NCBI RefSeq assembly: GCF_026213295.1
Contig: NC_079426.1
Coordinates: 15,195,765-15,259,764, forward strand
Source of the DNA: Gadus chalcogrammus
Lineage: Eukaryota; Chordata; Actinopteri; Gadiformes; Gadidae
Direction: 5' to 3'
DNA: 64,000 nucleotides
Within the stretch, counting starts at the first letter, position 1, and each line of letters opens with the position of its first letter. A program made the position numbers and the translations under genes. Under the pieces are notes generated by a model, which searched no databases, was not told the origin of the DNA, and worked only from the letters and a program-made list of their open reading frames with translations. Of the stretch, positions 31,090-43,399 are shown piece by piece.

Positions 31090-34000
31090 TGCTGGTTACT
31101 GCCGATTACTTATTACCTCGATAAAGGCCGGGTTAAGGTGTGTCATATATTCACACACACCCAGACAATGTTTGTTAGCGGTGTATTATGTCAAATAAAT
31201 GTCCCTTGTTTAAAGTGAATCCAGGAGACAATGTAGACGCCATAGAAGACAGATGGTACTTTTAAACAATACGTCGTACTTCTGAGTGTCCATGTGAATT
31301 AAAGCTGTTTATGTGTGAGCTTTATTTCGGATGTGTCAGGTTCAGTAAACCATTGTCATCAGTGCAAAGCTTGACATTTAGAAAGATCCCTTCCCATTTG
31401 CTTCGGGTATTTGGCATTTGTTGGGGCAGGTCTGCTGCCGCTGTTTCCATCGATGATTCATCGTGTGATTTGTATCGCATAATTTCCTTTGGCTGGTTCA
31501 GGTGAGGTAAGAAAAGGATGGATAATGGAAATTTGGCGAATGTTGGCGTCTTCCCTCTAAATGACAGCAAACTGTCTGAATACATGATGCATAAAAAGAC
31601 GGAGGTCAGAGAACTCAAAGGACGGGGCCATAACTGACCATAACATACCGTTGTTTAGACCTTTAAAAATACAGATTTCCCACACTGACATTTAAGCAAA
31701 GAGATGTAGGCTAAAAAGTCATTTAATGTCCATTTGACTCGGCTGTTTGTTATTCAAGACGGAACGTCACTCATGTCTTAATGCTCGAACCTTTACATTT
31801 GTGCAGCGCTACTTTAACAGCCCGACCGCTCCACTCAGGTTGCGCTATAAAACCGTTGTTTCCCAACTCTGTTTCGCCAATAAAACAAACTATGCATTGC
31901 GTTGACACATAGTTCCATATCCATTCTTATGTAAGGCTTAGTCAGCACCAACAATTACTGGTTTGTTCCTTTGTATTTCACTCAAAGAGCGAAAGTACAC
32001 GATTGACTCAGAGTTTCCAACCCCAGCGATCCTAATCGTCCTCTTTTAACCCTGACAAAGTTACGGGTCACCGGTCACACAAACACACAACTCCGGAGAA
32101 TGTTTCACCTGGCCGGGGCTAAATGAGGAACACACGGGACGTTACCGTGGGGGAACAGCATGATGGGCCAGGGACCCCTAGGCGGGCAGGAGTGGCGAGA
32201 GGAGAGAGGCATCAGAGGACGAGGAGTTGGAGGAGTAGGAGGAGGTCGAGATGGTGTGAGGAGGCAACAAAGGAATGACACAAAGGCTGCCGGCTCAAAA
32301 CGTGGAGAAATGTTGAGCCCCAGATGGAAAGAACTACTTGAAAATACTTCAACCCAAGTTAAACGTCCGCCACATGTTTCAACGCACGTACGGTCTCATT
32401 GTGCAACCATGATGACCTCTACGAGGTTATGATTGGGTTCTACACTTGGTTTCTCCACTATTATGATGGATCCCCCCCGCCACACACACACCCCGCCCCC
32501 CCTCCTTCTCCCACCCCTTTTGCCCCGGCGGTGTGAAGAGACAGCATGGTAAGAGTTTGGGGGATGAAGGCGGTCGTGGGGGTTGGGTGGTTGGGTGGTA
32601 GCGGCGGGGGAGGGGTTGACTGCCTCTCTTTCATCACGACCCCAGTAGTGACAGCTGCTCCAGGGGGAGGCCAGAGGGGGCCGGCCCTCGGTGCCCGGGC
32701 CCCGGTCCAGGCTCCTGGACGGCTGCTATTGAGCGGCCCCTGGCCGTCTGGCTCGGACAGGAGGGGGGTGGCGGCCCTCAGGAGGCAGAGCAGAGAGCTG
32801 ATTTAAAGCTTTATTTAGGGATTTTCTCAACCCTATTTCCCTATTATTTTGATTCCAGGGTGACTAATGAGGATCATCTTTTTGTATTCAGTATTGAGCA
32901 AGAGCGCTTTGGCCATTGCAGCATATTTGTGGCTGCAGTGTAACCCTTATGGTCAAAAGCTAGTCAATGTACGTCCTCTTAAAGTGCTTTTTTTTTGCCA
33001 CTGACCTACTCAGAATGTTATTATAAGCGTCAAACGAGATGATAAAAAGGATCCCTTCAGAGAAATACAACCTTTTTCGGTCGTGTTGTTATTGTGTCTA
33101 ACCAAGTCTCGCTCCAGGAGAAGTCTCGTTCTGAAACCTCGCGCTCTGAAGAGCTGAGTGGTGGAAACAGCATGAACTGCAGACATGCCTACACCGCTGG
33201 GTTCACTGTCCTCCTCAAAGCGGTGGTTTGCTGTCTCTAACCTCCCACCCCCCACCCCTGCTCCCATGTTCACCCTGCTCATGAGGCTCAGACCACAGCC
33301 GTGGAGATGTCCGTGGCGTGTCAGGACAACACCCAGATTCGTGGGAACGCTTGTACTCTGCCTTCCTGGAAGCACAACATTAGGAATGGCAGTTTAAGAT
33401 TGGGTAATCATCCACTGACATAACCAAGCTTACTTAGTGCACATCATAGCTTAGCATCGCACAGGCAGCGGATGTGCAGATGGCTGTTGATGTGATTTGC
33501 CCCGAGCGGTGGCAGAAATACACTCAGTGGGCCTTTGATGGAGGAAGGAGAAACAAGGAGAGCTGACTGAATTCCTCACTGCTTAACTGAAGAAAGGGGT
33601 TTCTTTTTTTGTGGATGGGCTTCAGACATGTGAAATTAACTTGTTTTCCTTGTTGCATAACAAAGAATCAAAGGCAGAAAAGGGAGCTTATAGCAGAGGC
33701 ATGCCAGCTGCCACCAATGCAAATTGGTTTTTAGGATACAGTTAAGGATCAGAGTGCAGCAATCAATATAACACCCTGCAATGAATTGGCCCAGATCAGC
33801 AAACCGGTACAATAAACATACCGAGATGGCGAGAGACCGAAGTGACTCACCACGCATGAAGGACACGGTGAAAGAGTGTTCTTTGTTGCATGGACAAGTG
33901 CCAAGACGGCCTCGCCTTCTTTTTTTTCCCAAACTCCCTAAACGCTAACCCCTTAAACGCTGAGGAAACCAGTGTAACAGGTGGAATAAGCACCAAACTC

Positions 34001-34410
34001 AAAAGGTTTCCCGCCCAGCAGTAGGCTGTTTACTCTAGAGAAACCGCATTTCCACGTGGTAGAGAGAAAAGGCTGGCTTTAACAGAGTCTGTCAGCTAAA
34101 TATACTTGCCGCTATCTATACTATTCCGCCAACAACATTGTCTGTCTACGTACCGTCTATAAGCCAGGACACGTGAGCTTCCTTACCGGGATTAATACAA
34201 TGCTATCACATCCAACGTGAACTCCCCTTGTCTCTAAAAATGATATCGGATACACACAGCACAAGTCGGACTCAAGTCCACCTATTGTCATGACGCCCTC
34301 CCCCACCCCCCCCCCCTCCTCTCCCCTCCCCAGGGTTACAGCTTCCTCCCGGATGGGGGACTGCTCCCCGAAGGCCTGCGTCGTGTCACACCTCGGTGGC
34401 AGGACCACCC
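31090..34410. other. intergenic, no gene seen; unique islands
   Basis: No coding exon or RNA gene could be supported. The stretch includes a C-rich run (about 32,470-32,520) and a unique block at 32,640-32,960 that could be regulatory. Confidence 0.35.
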
Positions 34411-34412
34411 AG

Positions 34413-34452
34413 AGGGGCCTAATCTGGGGCGGGGCCTAATCTGGGGCGGGGC
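34413..34452. repeat. tandem duplicated 17-bp GC-box unit
   Basis: The 17-mer GGGGCCTAATCTGGGGC is present twice in tandem and followed by GGGGCCGG. Each unit junction gives a GGGGCGGGG-type GC box, a potential SP/KLF site. Confidence 0.6.
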
Positions 34453-34499
34453 CGGCCGTGTTGTCAACCAGGGCCGGGGCTTAGTTCACTCCCACCAAC

Positions 34500-35837
34500 A
34501 AGGAGCTAAATTCAGCCCTGGTTGTGCGCACGCTGCTGTTCCCCTTCAGCCAAGCGTCCTGCGTGGACCCGGGCTCACCACCGCCTCCAGAGTTAATTAT
34601 GGCCCCAGCTTGCGTGGAGGCATATCATTAGCGGTAATTGCACACTGCTTTTATAATTTTTTTGTGTGTAGTTCACCACTGGTGCACCACTGATCCACGC
34701 TACTCTTGCTGACGGCCGCAGGTGAAGGAAAGGGAATGACGCAATACACAAGGGGGGGGGGGGGTCGGCGAGTGTGTGTGCGTGTGCCTGCATCTATCCA
34801 TGGGATATGGTTTCAGGGCGCTGGGCCAGGGGGGCAAAGATGCTCGTCTGGGGGAGCTCACGTGGAAGAAGGGCGGGATTTTCTATGAACTAGGAAAGGC
34901 AGGGAAACGTGTGTAGTGGAGTGCGTGTGCGTGTGCGTGTTTGTGTGTATGTTATGTGTACGAGTGACTGTGAGTGCTGTGTTTTGATCTAAACACACAG
35001 TTGGGTCGTTTTAGTGTGCTGCACTGATCGGTGTGCGGGGGCTGGTCTATACATGCTGAGGAAGGAGTTGTACATCTAAATCTCACTATAGATTCTGTGT
35101 TTCCCCCCAGGACCAAAGCCATTTACTACTACTAGCGCTAATGGAGCACTCCCACCTGTATGGTGATGAGAACCTTCATCCCACTCTCAGGCAGCCTGCT
35201 CGGTTATAGAAGTGGTCCCATGGACAATCAGGCATATGAAATCTTCATGAGGCTCTTGAAATATAAATGTTTATTAAGTACAGGTTCATGTTCATGTGAT
35301 TTCTCATACCATAGTTGAGGTGTTATAGTGTTAGAGTGCTGTCGTTAGAGCAGCTTCTTATAACATAGCTTTAGGAAGGCACTTCCTGTTCTAAATGTAT
35401 ATATTTTTTAAACATATGTTGTCTCATTCAGGTTAAACTTTATGAAGCCTTCCGAACTACAGAAGTACATGCCTCAAAATAACATTCATGGGGGAAAGGG
35501 AAAAGGGAAAAGGAAAAGAAGCAGGAAAGTCATAGGGATCAACCTTTTAATTTTTTGGGAAAATGTGCACCACCGTATCCATAGTGGACAGGGAATGTTG
35601 GCTGCACTTCAGTGAAGATCACCCCTAGCGAGACCAATCGTTCCCCAGTGCACATTGCTATCCTGTTGCCAGGTCTTCGGCCAAACACAGTTTCTTTGTT
35701 TCAAAAGTATGATTAAATAAGAAAGAGTGTGCTTGAGTGCTATGTGGTGTGTGAGAACGTGTGTGAAGCTTGAATCACTTTGGCTCACAGAAAGATTCAA
35801 GTAAGCAGAATTCCTCCCTCCAAACACACCTGCAAGG

Positions 35838-35898
<61 letters not shown>

Positions 35899-37390
35899 GT
35901 GTGCGTCCATGCGTGCGTGTTTGTGCGTGTGTGTGGCTCAGATTGCAAAATCCTGCCTGTGGAAGGAAACAGACAAAACAAAAATAGCAACAAAAACCGA
36001 ACCAATGATAATGCAGATGGAGGCACAAATAATAAAATAATCATCTTGAAGGGGAAAGAACGCTGTGTTTTGTTAGAATCCTGTTGCACCCAGAAGCGCC
36101 TGTACTTTTGCTTGCGTGTTATTCATTCTTTCTGGGATCTTTAGCTCCTAAGGAAACAAACCATGGAATTCTGAATGTGAATATTTGTGGCCTTGGGGAT
36201 TGAGCCTAGAGTCTTGAGAAAAAAATAATAATCCGATCCAGAGATAGAGGACGACCGAGGGGTCAGCAAACCTCTAATGGCCAATGGAGAGTTGTGTAAC
36301 AGACACTGACCGTCCTTATTCTAATTCTGAAAGGGGATCAACCATAAATACCAAAGAAACTGTGATTAAATAGATAGCAAAATAATGCTTCCAAAAGTAC
36401 AGACCTTGTATACTCGTAACCCCTAAAATAGCCTACATTAAGGAAGCAGAATAACTCTGTTCTTCCAACAGAGATATTATCGGTATATACATTATGGGAA
36501 ATAAGACGCTGGAGGATACTACAACCTTCGCACTTTTCTTTTCAGAGCTGATAAACAGTTACAGTTCACATCGGGTGACCCAAGTCTCAACTCTTCATCT
36601 TGTAAGATGATATCAGTTGCATCTTCAAACGTGTAAGATGAGATGTTTTGGTTTTAATGGTTTGCCACTATTTGTTGGTTTTTCTCTTTGTTTGTTGCCA
36701 TTTTTCTTTGTTCAGTGTTTTTTGTTTTTATAACTTGTATTGCTCATATTCCATGTAAACAATGTTTGATATGCTTATTTTCTTTGCGTCTGGACCACAG
36801 GAAGAGTTGCCCACGTTTCTGTGTTGGCTAATGGAGATCTGAATTAAATTTTAAATCCTGGGTATTTGTTTTTCCCTCAGGGAAAACCTTTCTGCGACAG
36901 AAACCAGCCTACCAAACAAAGATGTGTTCAAGCGGTTAGCCAACCTGAGGTAGTATGATAAGAGGGAAAGAGAAGCATGTGACCAGAGGAACCAATGGGG
37001 TCAACGTGATTCAGTTACCATCTGAAATGTACTCGAGGAGCTGTATCTAGCATTAAAACGTCTGAGTAACAGCAGTGATAAGGAAACTGTCAAGTCATTC
37101 TGGCTTGATACGAGTTTGGAGACCGTTTAATAGTTTATTTAAACGGATGCATTAACGGAGACATTGGTTAAATCAATTTCTCCTACAAATTTTGGACAAC
37201 AAAAGGCCAAGGGAACTAGAAAGTGTTTCCAAAATACAAACAATATGAAGCAGAAACAAAAGGATCAGATAAAAAAAATGTACAACGAGTGGGACAACCT
37301 AAGAAAAGGTTTTAACCAACTTTTGTTAACCCAAACATAACTGACAAACTGAAATAAAATGGAAAGAGAACCGCAAAGGTATTGCTTGTA
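34500..37390. other. intergenic, no gene seen
   Basis: Contains a 52-bp GT array (35,842-35,894) and a G run at 34,751-34,764. A repeat-free AT-rich block at about 34,590-34,660 has TAATTATGG- and TAATTGC-type homeodomain cores. No gene was recognised. Confidence 0.35.
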
Positions 37391-37393
37391 TAT

Positions 37394-37399
37394 TTTATT
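37394..37399 (-). terminator. candidate polyadenylation signal of pwwp2b
   Basis: A minus-strand AATAAA (TTTATT on the given strand) is the only canonical hexamer I noticed on that strand between 37.38 and 39.5 kb. It would end a 3' UTR of about 2.1 kb beginning at the acceptor at 39,501. Confidence 0.35.
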
Positions 37400-39501
37400 T
37401 TCTATGTACAGTACATGTAAAAAAAAAAACGACAACGAAACAACTCAGAATGGCCAATAACATTGACCCAACGGCGGCAATGTTAAACGGCCATGTAGCT
37501 CACACACATGAATATCCTGATGACCGTTTTGCCTCTCAATCATACCGTAAGAGGGATAACGGGTTAAGGGTGCAAGGAGGAGAGGGATGGGGGGCGAGGG
37601 CCGATACCCAAGCCCCCTGAGGCAATGGGCAGCCCTGGGAAAAAAAAAACTAGCTAGCCAAGCCACTGGAACAGCACCACGGGACGGTCAGTCAGCTAGC
37701 GTTCACACATCTCGTCCCCATCTCCACTTGCTTAAAAAAAATAAAAAAATCCAAAATATAATTATCTCGGGAGGCGGGGCGTAAAGGGCCAACAGAAATA
37801 AAGTAGGAAGGCTGGATGATTGTGTGCAATATTCAGTTTTTCCTTGTACTTCTGAAAGCCAGACTGCATTGTGAGGGCTGTGCTAGGACCGGCCCTGCTC
37901 TCTGCCTCAACCAGTCATCCACTCACCACCCCTCCCCCGCCACTCATCAGTTCCATGACTGTTGCTTTTAAGCCAAAGGTCACCAAAGGACAGCCTTTGC
38001 AGTCTTACCCCTTGCAGGGGCTCAATAAATACAGGCGGAAATAAGCCAGTATCGAGCACATCCCCCCTGACCAATACATCTCTCTCTCTCGCCCTCGCTC
38101 TGCACACTAGGCAGTTGAATTCACAGTATTCCACAACAACATGTTGTCCTATAGGCATTCATCTAAAACTTTTAACGGGGGATGCATAGGGGGCTGTGAC
38201 ACATTGCCTGTCCCGAGTTTCAATCTCCCAACAGCACTGAGAAAATTTACTTGGAGGATTTTGTAGTGTGGGTGTACGTGTGTGTACGTGTGTGTGTGTG
38301 TGTGTGTGTCAGACAGACAGACGGGAGACACAAGAAGGAGAGACATGCCACCCAAGTCTAGAATACAGTGTACACAACCAACCGCCAACAGTTGTCTGGT
38401 CTACGATCTACTATCCCATTATTCAAAACAATGCCTTAAAAAACAAAAAACGGATTATCTTCAAGGCCATACATAGTTAGCCGACCCCCCACCCTAACCC
38501 ACCCCACCCCACATGTCTACCAGGGCTGTATATTACGCTAGTGTCAGTGACACAGAGCTCACAGCAGGCCACCATGGTACAGATAAAGTGCTTTGTTCTC
38601 GACATGATGCATTCAATAATTTAAGTGGTGCAGAAAATAAACTTTATATAAAACAAAAAAGGTGTGAAGGGGGGGGATGGATGGGAAGGAGTGGAGGAGG
38701 GCACAGAGGAACCTTCTGTTGACCTTGGGCACTGGTATCGCCCCTTTAAAACACATCACAAACATGATACCACTAATACCGTCTGAGAGACACACCCAGA
38801 GGACAGGAGGAGGCTGGGGTGGAAACGTTGGCCGTTTGCAAACTGGATCTCACCAAGACCTTTCCTTTGTTAATATATTGTAGCCTACCTCAACAGTCCT
38901 TGGGTGAGGAGATAGGGGGGAGGGATAGGGTGTCTATGGTCCAGAGAACTGCAATTTCAGGCAACATTAGCGTAGCACATCGGACTGTGTTTGCGTCTTT
39001 CTTTCGGACTTTGGACTTGAGTCGGACACAGCGATTGTTCAGGATGGTTTGGGACAGCAGCAGCAGCAACTCATAGGTTCTGTTTATGACCATGGAAGAA
39101 TGGTGGACCTAATGGATGGTAGTAGTAGTAATAATAATAATAATATTAATAATAACAATAACAACAATGATAATAAACAAGTAATAAATACATTCATGTT
39201 CTTGTAGTGTCGCTATTCCTCTTAACTCTAGAACATAGAAAAAAAAAGTGGAATAGTTCAGAGAAGAGCAGCGGGCCTCCGACCGGTCCTCTTTGCTCCC
39301 GTATTCAGTCTCAACAACGCTCCACCTTGGTGGCCATTTTCTTCCAGCTTGGTGGGAGAAAAAAAAGGAAAAGAGAAAAAAAGAGAAAAAAAAAGGGAAG
39401 GCCTATAAATAGTAGCCGTGGCAACGGCACGTACTACCCTCCTGGGTTTTGATGACAGAGTTCAGGAAAACCTCAAGAGACAGATCCTCTGCTCCTAGCC
39501 C
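37395..39501 (-). other. pwwp2b: candidate last exon (3' UTR) of pwwp2b
   Basis: On the minus strand a strong acceptor with a long pyrimidine tract (TTTCTCCTTTCTCTGCAG, AG at 39,502-39,503) precedes position 39,501. The main exon ends at a matching donor (GTAGGT, 40,881-40,886) placed directly after the stop codon, so this exon would be entirely 3' UTR. It contains a GT microsatellite (38,274-38,309) and an imperfect AAT/AAC trinucleotide tract (39,118-39,180). The 3' boundary rests only on the AATAAA at 37,394. A 33-codon open frame begins right at the acceptor but cannot be joined in phase to the visible donor. Confidence 0.4.
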
Positions 39502-39705
39502 CTGCAGAGAAAGGAGAAACCCAATCATGTCATAAAGCACACCGGGTCATACTTCCCATATCGGGGCGTTGAAGCTGCAAGTGACCAAGGCCTGACCGTG
39601 GTGCGCCATGTCACGTAAGGTTGATTTAGGACCCGTCTAGGAGCTCAACAACTACACTTTACAATCCACCGCCTCGTAACCCCCTACAAATATGGCAGAT
39701 CAACA

Positions 39706-39843
<138 letters not shown>

Positions 39844-39849
39844 GGAGAC

Positions 39850-40880
39850 CAGAGTAAACAGAGCATGGGAGTTGCCTTTCGGGATCTCGTAACATTCCCT
39901 AACATTTTTAACCTTTCGGCGTGTTTTCAGGACTGGCAGTTTGCCCAATACTGGCAAGCCGGGTAAACAACCACAGCCTTATCAGAAATGCCAGATGTAT
40001 ATTTTTAAATACACAGCGAAACATTTTTGGTTAAACCACTTGGCAAGTATACCAAGCTAGATTTAAGTTATACCAGTGTGTTTGACTGTTCTCTTAATAT
40101 AATTGATTAACTATAGTAATAAAAGCTAATCTCTTCAGTGCGTACATGAAACTATTGAATATAGGTCATATATAATAATACACAAGTGTAATTAGTGGAA
40201 ATCAATTTATCCCATTTTCATGTACCTTGAGGCTGCTTTATGAGGCAGCCATGCCCCCCCCGTCATTTATTCAACATATAACCATATACTCAAGAGAACA
40301 ATTACTTCCTTTGACTGATTTGAGGCGATTGGCATACCAATTCATAATGTTTAATGGATGACATCCATGAGTAGGAACACTCATTTTGAATCCATTTTTA
40401 TAACAGCTTGCGCACAAGGACTTGCATATTGCCTGCAGTGAAGCGTAGTCTGTGTCCATTTGGTGCCCCAATTACTGGAGACAAACAGCACAATATAGGG
40501 TGGCTGTTTCTCTCCATTAACTAGGGGGGATGGCCATGCATGTACGCTCATAGATAGTTTTGATGTCTAGGCCCCTTTCTTTTGAAAGCTGTTAACAGTA
40601 AACACTGAATGAGATCGAGACAAATAAACGCCTCCTGTGCAAACACCATTATGAGTCTGCAGATTGGCCGTGGTAAACGTGAGGACATTTAAAATCACGT
40701 AAACATGGTGCTAGGCTGCTAGCCTACTCGGATGCACATTATGGTCTCAATTGTGTGGGTCTTTAATATCTCCACCTGGTCAAACTAACATTCACAATTT
40801 TCACTGCATAAAAATCCTGGACAGTAGGAGCTGGACGACTATTTGTCGAAAGCGAGTGCCTGAAGGAGGTCTAACAGTGG
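39850..40880 (-). other. pwwp2b intron between main exon and 3' UTR exon
   Basis: AT-rich sequence without coding potential, between the donor at 40,881-40,886 and the acceptor at 39,502-39,503. Confidence 0.45.
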
Positions 40881-40886
40881 ACCTAC

Positions 40887-42618
40887 CTACGTTTCACAGT
40901 GGGAGAGCAGTGATGTGATCTCTTGGTCCACGTGGCCCACAGCCTTGGCCGCCTCCAGGATGGCTCTCCGGTACATGCCCTTCTTCTTGCGGTTGAACCG
41001 GGACCGGAAGAGCTCCCTGAACGGCGAAAGCTTGGCGACGGACAGCTGCGAGGTGGTGGGCGAGCCGAACCACGCCACCTTGGCCTCGGGCCACCTGGCC
41101 TCGCAGCTGGCCGTCTCCGCCTTGTGGCTGCCGCTGATGTTGAGCACCCGGGCCGGCCACCAGGGGAACCCGTGGATCTTCCCCCACACAATGTCCCCCA
41201 CCGCCACGGCGTGGCCCTCCTCCGTGATGCACTTGGTCATGCTGCGGGTGTGCAGCCGCACCGTGATGGGCGGCACCGTCTTGCAGCCGTCCAGCGACGG
41301 CACGGAGGACGAGGTCACCGACAGGTCCTCGCCCGGCGCCAGGTCGCAGAGCTCCGGCGAGGTGCCCTCGGAGCTGAAGGACTTGGACTCGTCCAGGCTG
41401 TCGCTGCTGCACACGGACAGGCTGGACGAGTCCGCCTTGCGCTTGCGGAAGTTAATGAGGAGGGTGAGGTCGCCGTGACCCCGTCCGGCCTCCTCTCCGG
41501 AACTCCCCGACCACATCGCCAGAGAGTTCTTGTCCTCCCGGGAGTCTTCAGAGTCGGGGAGGCAGGGGGCAGGCGCCCGCGGGCTGTGCATCCGGTTTCC
41601 CCCGACGAGCTCCGCCTCGTACTCCACTGTGCTCTCGTCCTCTTCCCTCGGTGGGTGCCTCAGGAGGATCTTTGGAGAGGGCAGGTGCTCTGGGCCCACG
41701 GTGGTGTAGGGCCTGGTGAGTTTGAGTTTGGGAATGGACACGGTGAGGCCCGACCTGGTGGCGTTCAGGATGTGGCGCTGATCCCTGGTGGGATCGGAGG
41801 CCGGCTTGACGTCCTCCCCGAGGCCGTTGTGCACCAACTGCTTCGGGCAGAACGGCTTGACCGAGCCGTGGACCCGCGAGGGGATCTTCATGACCTCCCC
41901 CTTGCCCTGTGGAGTGCTGTACGAGATCTTGATGACGGGGCTGTGCGGGATGACCACACCGGGAACCTTCTCCACGTCTACCTCCACCCTCTTGTCCCTC
42001 CTGAGGCGCCTGTTGTCGATGCCGGGCCCGTTCTCTCGTCTCTTTGCGTCCTTGCCGATGTCCTCTTTCCTCACCATCTTGGTGGGGGGCCCCCTGCCGT
42101 CGTCGTCGCTCTGCAGAGTGTTTTCCTTCCTGGAGCCCTTGGTACTGCTGCCGGTGCCGTCCTTGCTGTCCTCGTCACTGTTCAGCGTGTTTTTACACTT
42201 CTCGCACAGCACCTGACGCGGCCGTAGACGTATCGTGCTCATGGTCATGCGGCCGGGCTCTCGGGTCCGCCTCTTCTTCCTCTTGATCGATCTCGGGGGA
42301 GGCTGGGGCACCCATTGGCTGTAGCTGTGGCGCACCCACAGGGGCTGCGGGAAAGGGGCTCCTTCAAAATAAGGAGGGTAAGGAGTCTTTCCAGCCAGTA
42401 CCGGCGTGGGCACAGGGCACGGGGCTGGTATGCTGGCTGCATCGTCCTCAGGAAGTGTGTTTTCGTCCTTTGGCATGAGCAACGCCTCAATCGGATCGAT
42501 CAAAACGGGGTCCTCGCTCAGAACTTGAGGGATTTCACAACCCAACTTGAATATGTCTGGTTTGGTTGTGAGATCCGCTAGACGTCCGGTGACGTCCGGT
42601 AGACAAAACAGCCCGGTC
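40887..42618 (-). CDS. pwwp2b: PWWP domain-containing protein 2B, main coding exon
   Basis: A single minus-strand exon of 577 full codons encodes nearly all of the protein and ends at TAG (40,887-40,889). The acceptor (TTTTCATCATAG, AG at 42,619-42,620) leaves one base of a split codon, followed by TGLF, the point where the human protein reads SGLF. Family hallmarks in order: PYPPYFEGAPFPQPLW, STIRLRPRQVLCEKCKNTL, SPVIKISYSTPQGKGEV with KIPSRVHGS, and a C-terminal PWWP domain in the last ~110 residues (VGDIVWGKIHGFPWWPARVL, then WFGSPTTS and FNRKKKGMYRRAI). PWWP2 proteins are nuclear readers of H3K36me3 nucleosomes that recruit MTA/HDAC/RBBP parts of NuRD. 2B rather than 2A is chosen on length and neighbours. 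Exon 1 is missing, probably in the assembly gap. The GC-rich exon casts long antisense open frames, which are shadows. Confidence 0.95.
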
Positions 42619-42620
42619 CT

Positions 42621-43066
42621 ATGATGAAAACAAGATGGGTTGAATGACAAAGGTGCTTCAGGGGACCCTTTGTTAGGGAAATTAAATGAAAATCATACAA
42701 ACAATATGGAGACACAAATGTCTAGTGGCACATGACATTCTAAGTTCCTTGGTTATGCCATTTCCTCCCCTAGAGCTGTAACTCATGCATGCCTTCAATT
42801 TGACCCTGACTAGGTTGGTAGAGGGAAACTTCCAACGGTTCAGATTAAACAATGGCATAAGTAAAACATTTAACAAGCAATATAAGTGAGCTGTGTTAAA
42901 CTTTAAATATACCTCTGACATACTGACTAAAGAGCCCTGCTTTGCTGTTTCCTATTATTCCAACTAGGCCGCTTTCTATCACCTGTATGCTAAATGTGCT
43001 AAAAGTGTGGGGGTTGGGACGTGGAAGCACAAGAAGGCAGACGGTTGCATTCCCTGTTGCTGTCTA
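42621..43066 (-). other. pwwp2b intron 1, partial
   Basis: AT-rich non-coding sequence between the pwwp2b acceptor and the assembly gap. Neither a pwwp2b first exon nor a last lrrc27 exon is visible here. Confidence 0.5.
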
Positions 43067-43166
43067 NNNNNNNNNNNNNNNNNNNNNNNNNNNNNNNNNN
43101 NNNNNNNNNNNNNNNNNNNNNNNNNNNNNNNNNNNNNNNNNNNNNNNNNNNNNNNNNNNNNNNNNN
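43067..43166. other. assembly gap, exactly 100 N
   Basis: A run of exactly 100 N, which by convention often marks a gap of unknown size. It lies between lrrc27 exon 9 and the pwwp2b main exon, where the lrrc27 3' end and the pwwp2b promoter and first exon should be. Confidence 0.99.
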
Positions 43167-43307
43167 TGTAGTGAGTTGTCTTTATGTTTCACTAACACAG
43201 CAGATTATTAGGTGTGCTTATTGCTGGAACATAATGTACTCTACACATGGCACTTATTGTACTTAAACCAAAAGCATCACATCCCATCTTCAATCACTCC
43301 AAATGAC

Positions 43308-43399
43308 CTGGCCTCCTCCTGCTCTTTGTGGCTCCAAGGGGCCCTCTGCTGCCGTTGGGTTGGGTTGGGAGAACTATTGGAGAGCTTCTTCTCCAATGC
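43308..43399 (-). CDS. lrrc27: lrrc27 exon 9 (last visible)
   Basis: Acceptor CTCCGGTGTAG and donor CCAG|GTCATT bracket 30 codons plus two bases, starting ALEKKLSNSSPNPTQ and ending HKEQEEA. It enters in phase 0 and leaves in phase 2. It is the least certain exon, since its similarity to the human protein is weak. Confidence 0.65.

Noticed and set aside
40894..41412. 172-codon Gln/Arg/Gly-rich minus-strand frame
   Set aside because: It overlaps the pwwp2b PWWP region in another frame; the true frame has clear domain similarity.
40923..42227. 434-codon open frame on the plus strand
   Set aside because: It is antisense to the GC-rich pwwp2b exon, shows no family motif and has composition expected of a shadow frame.
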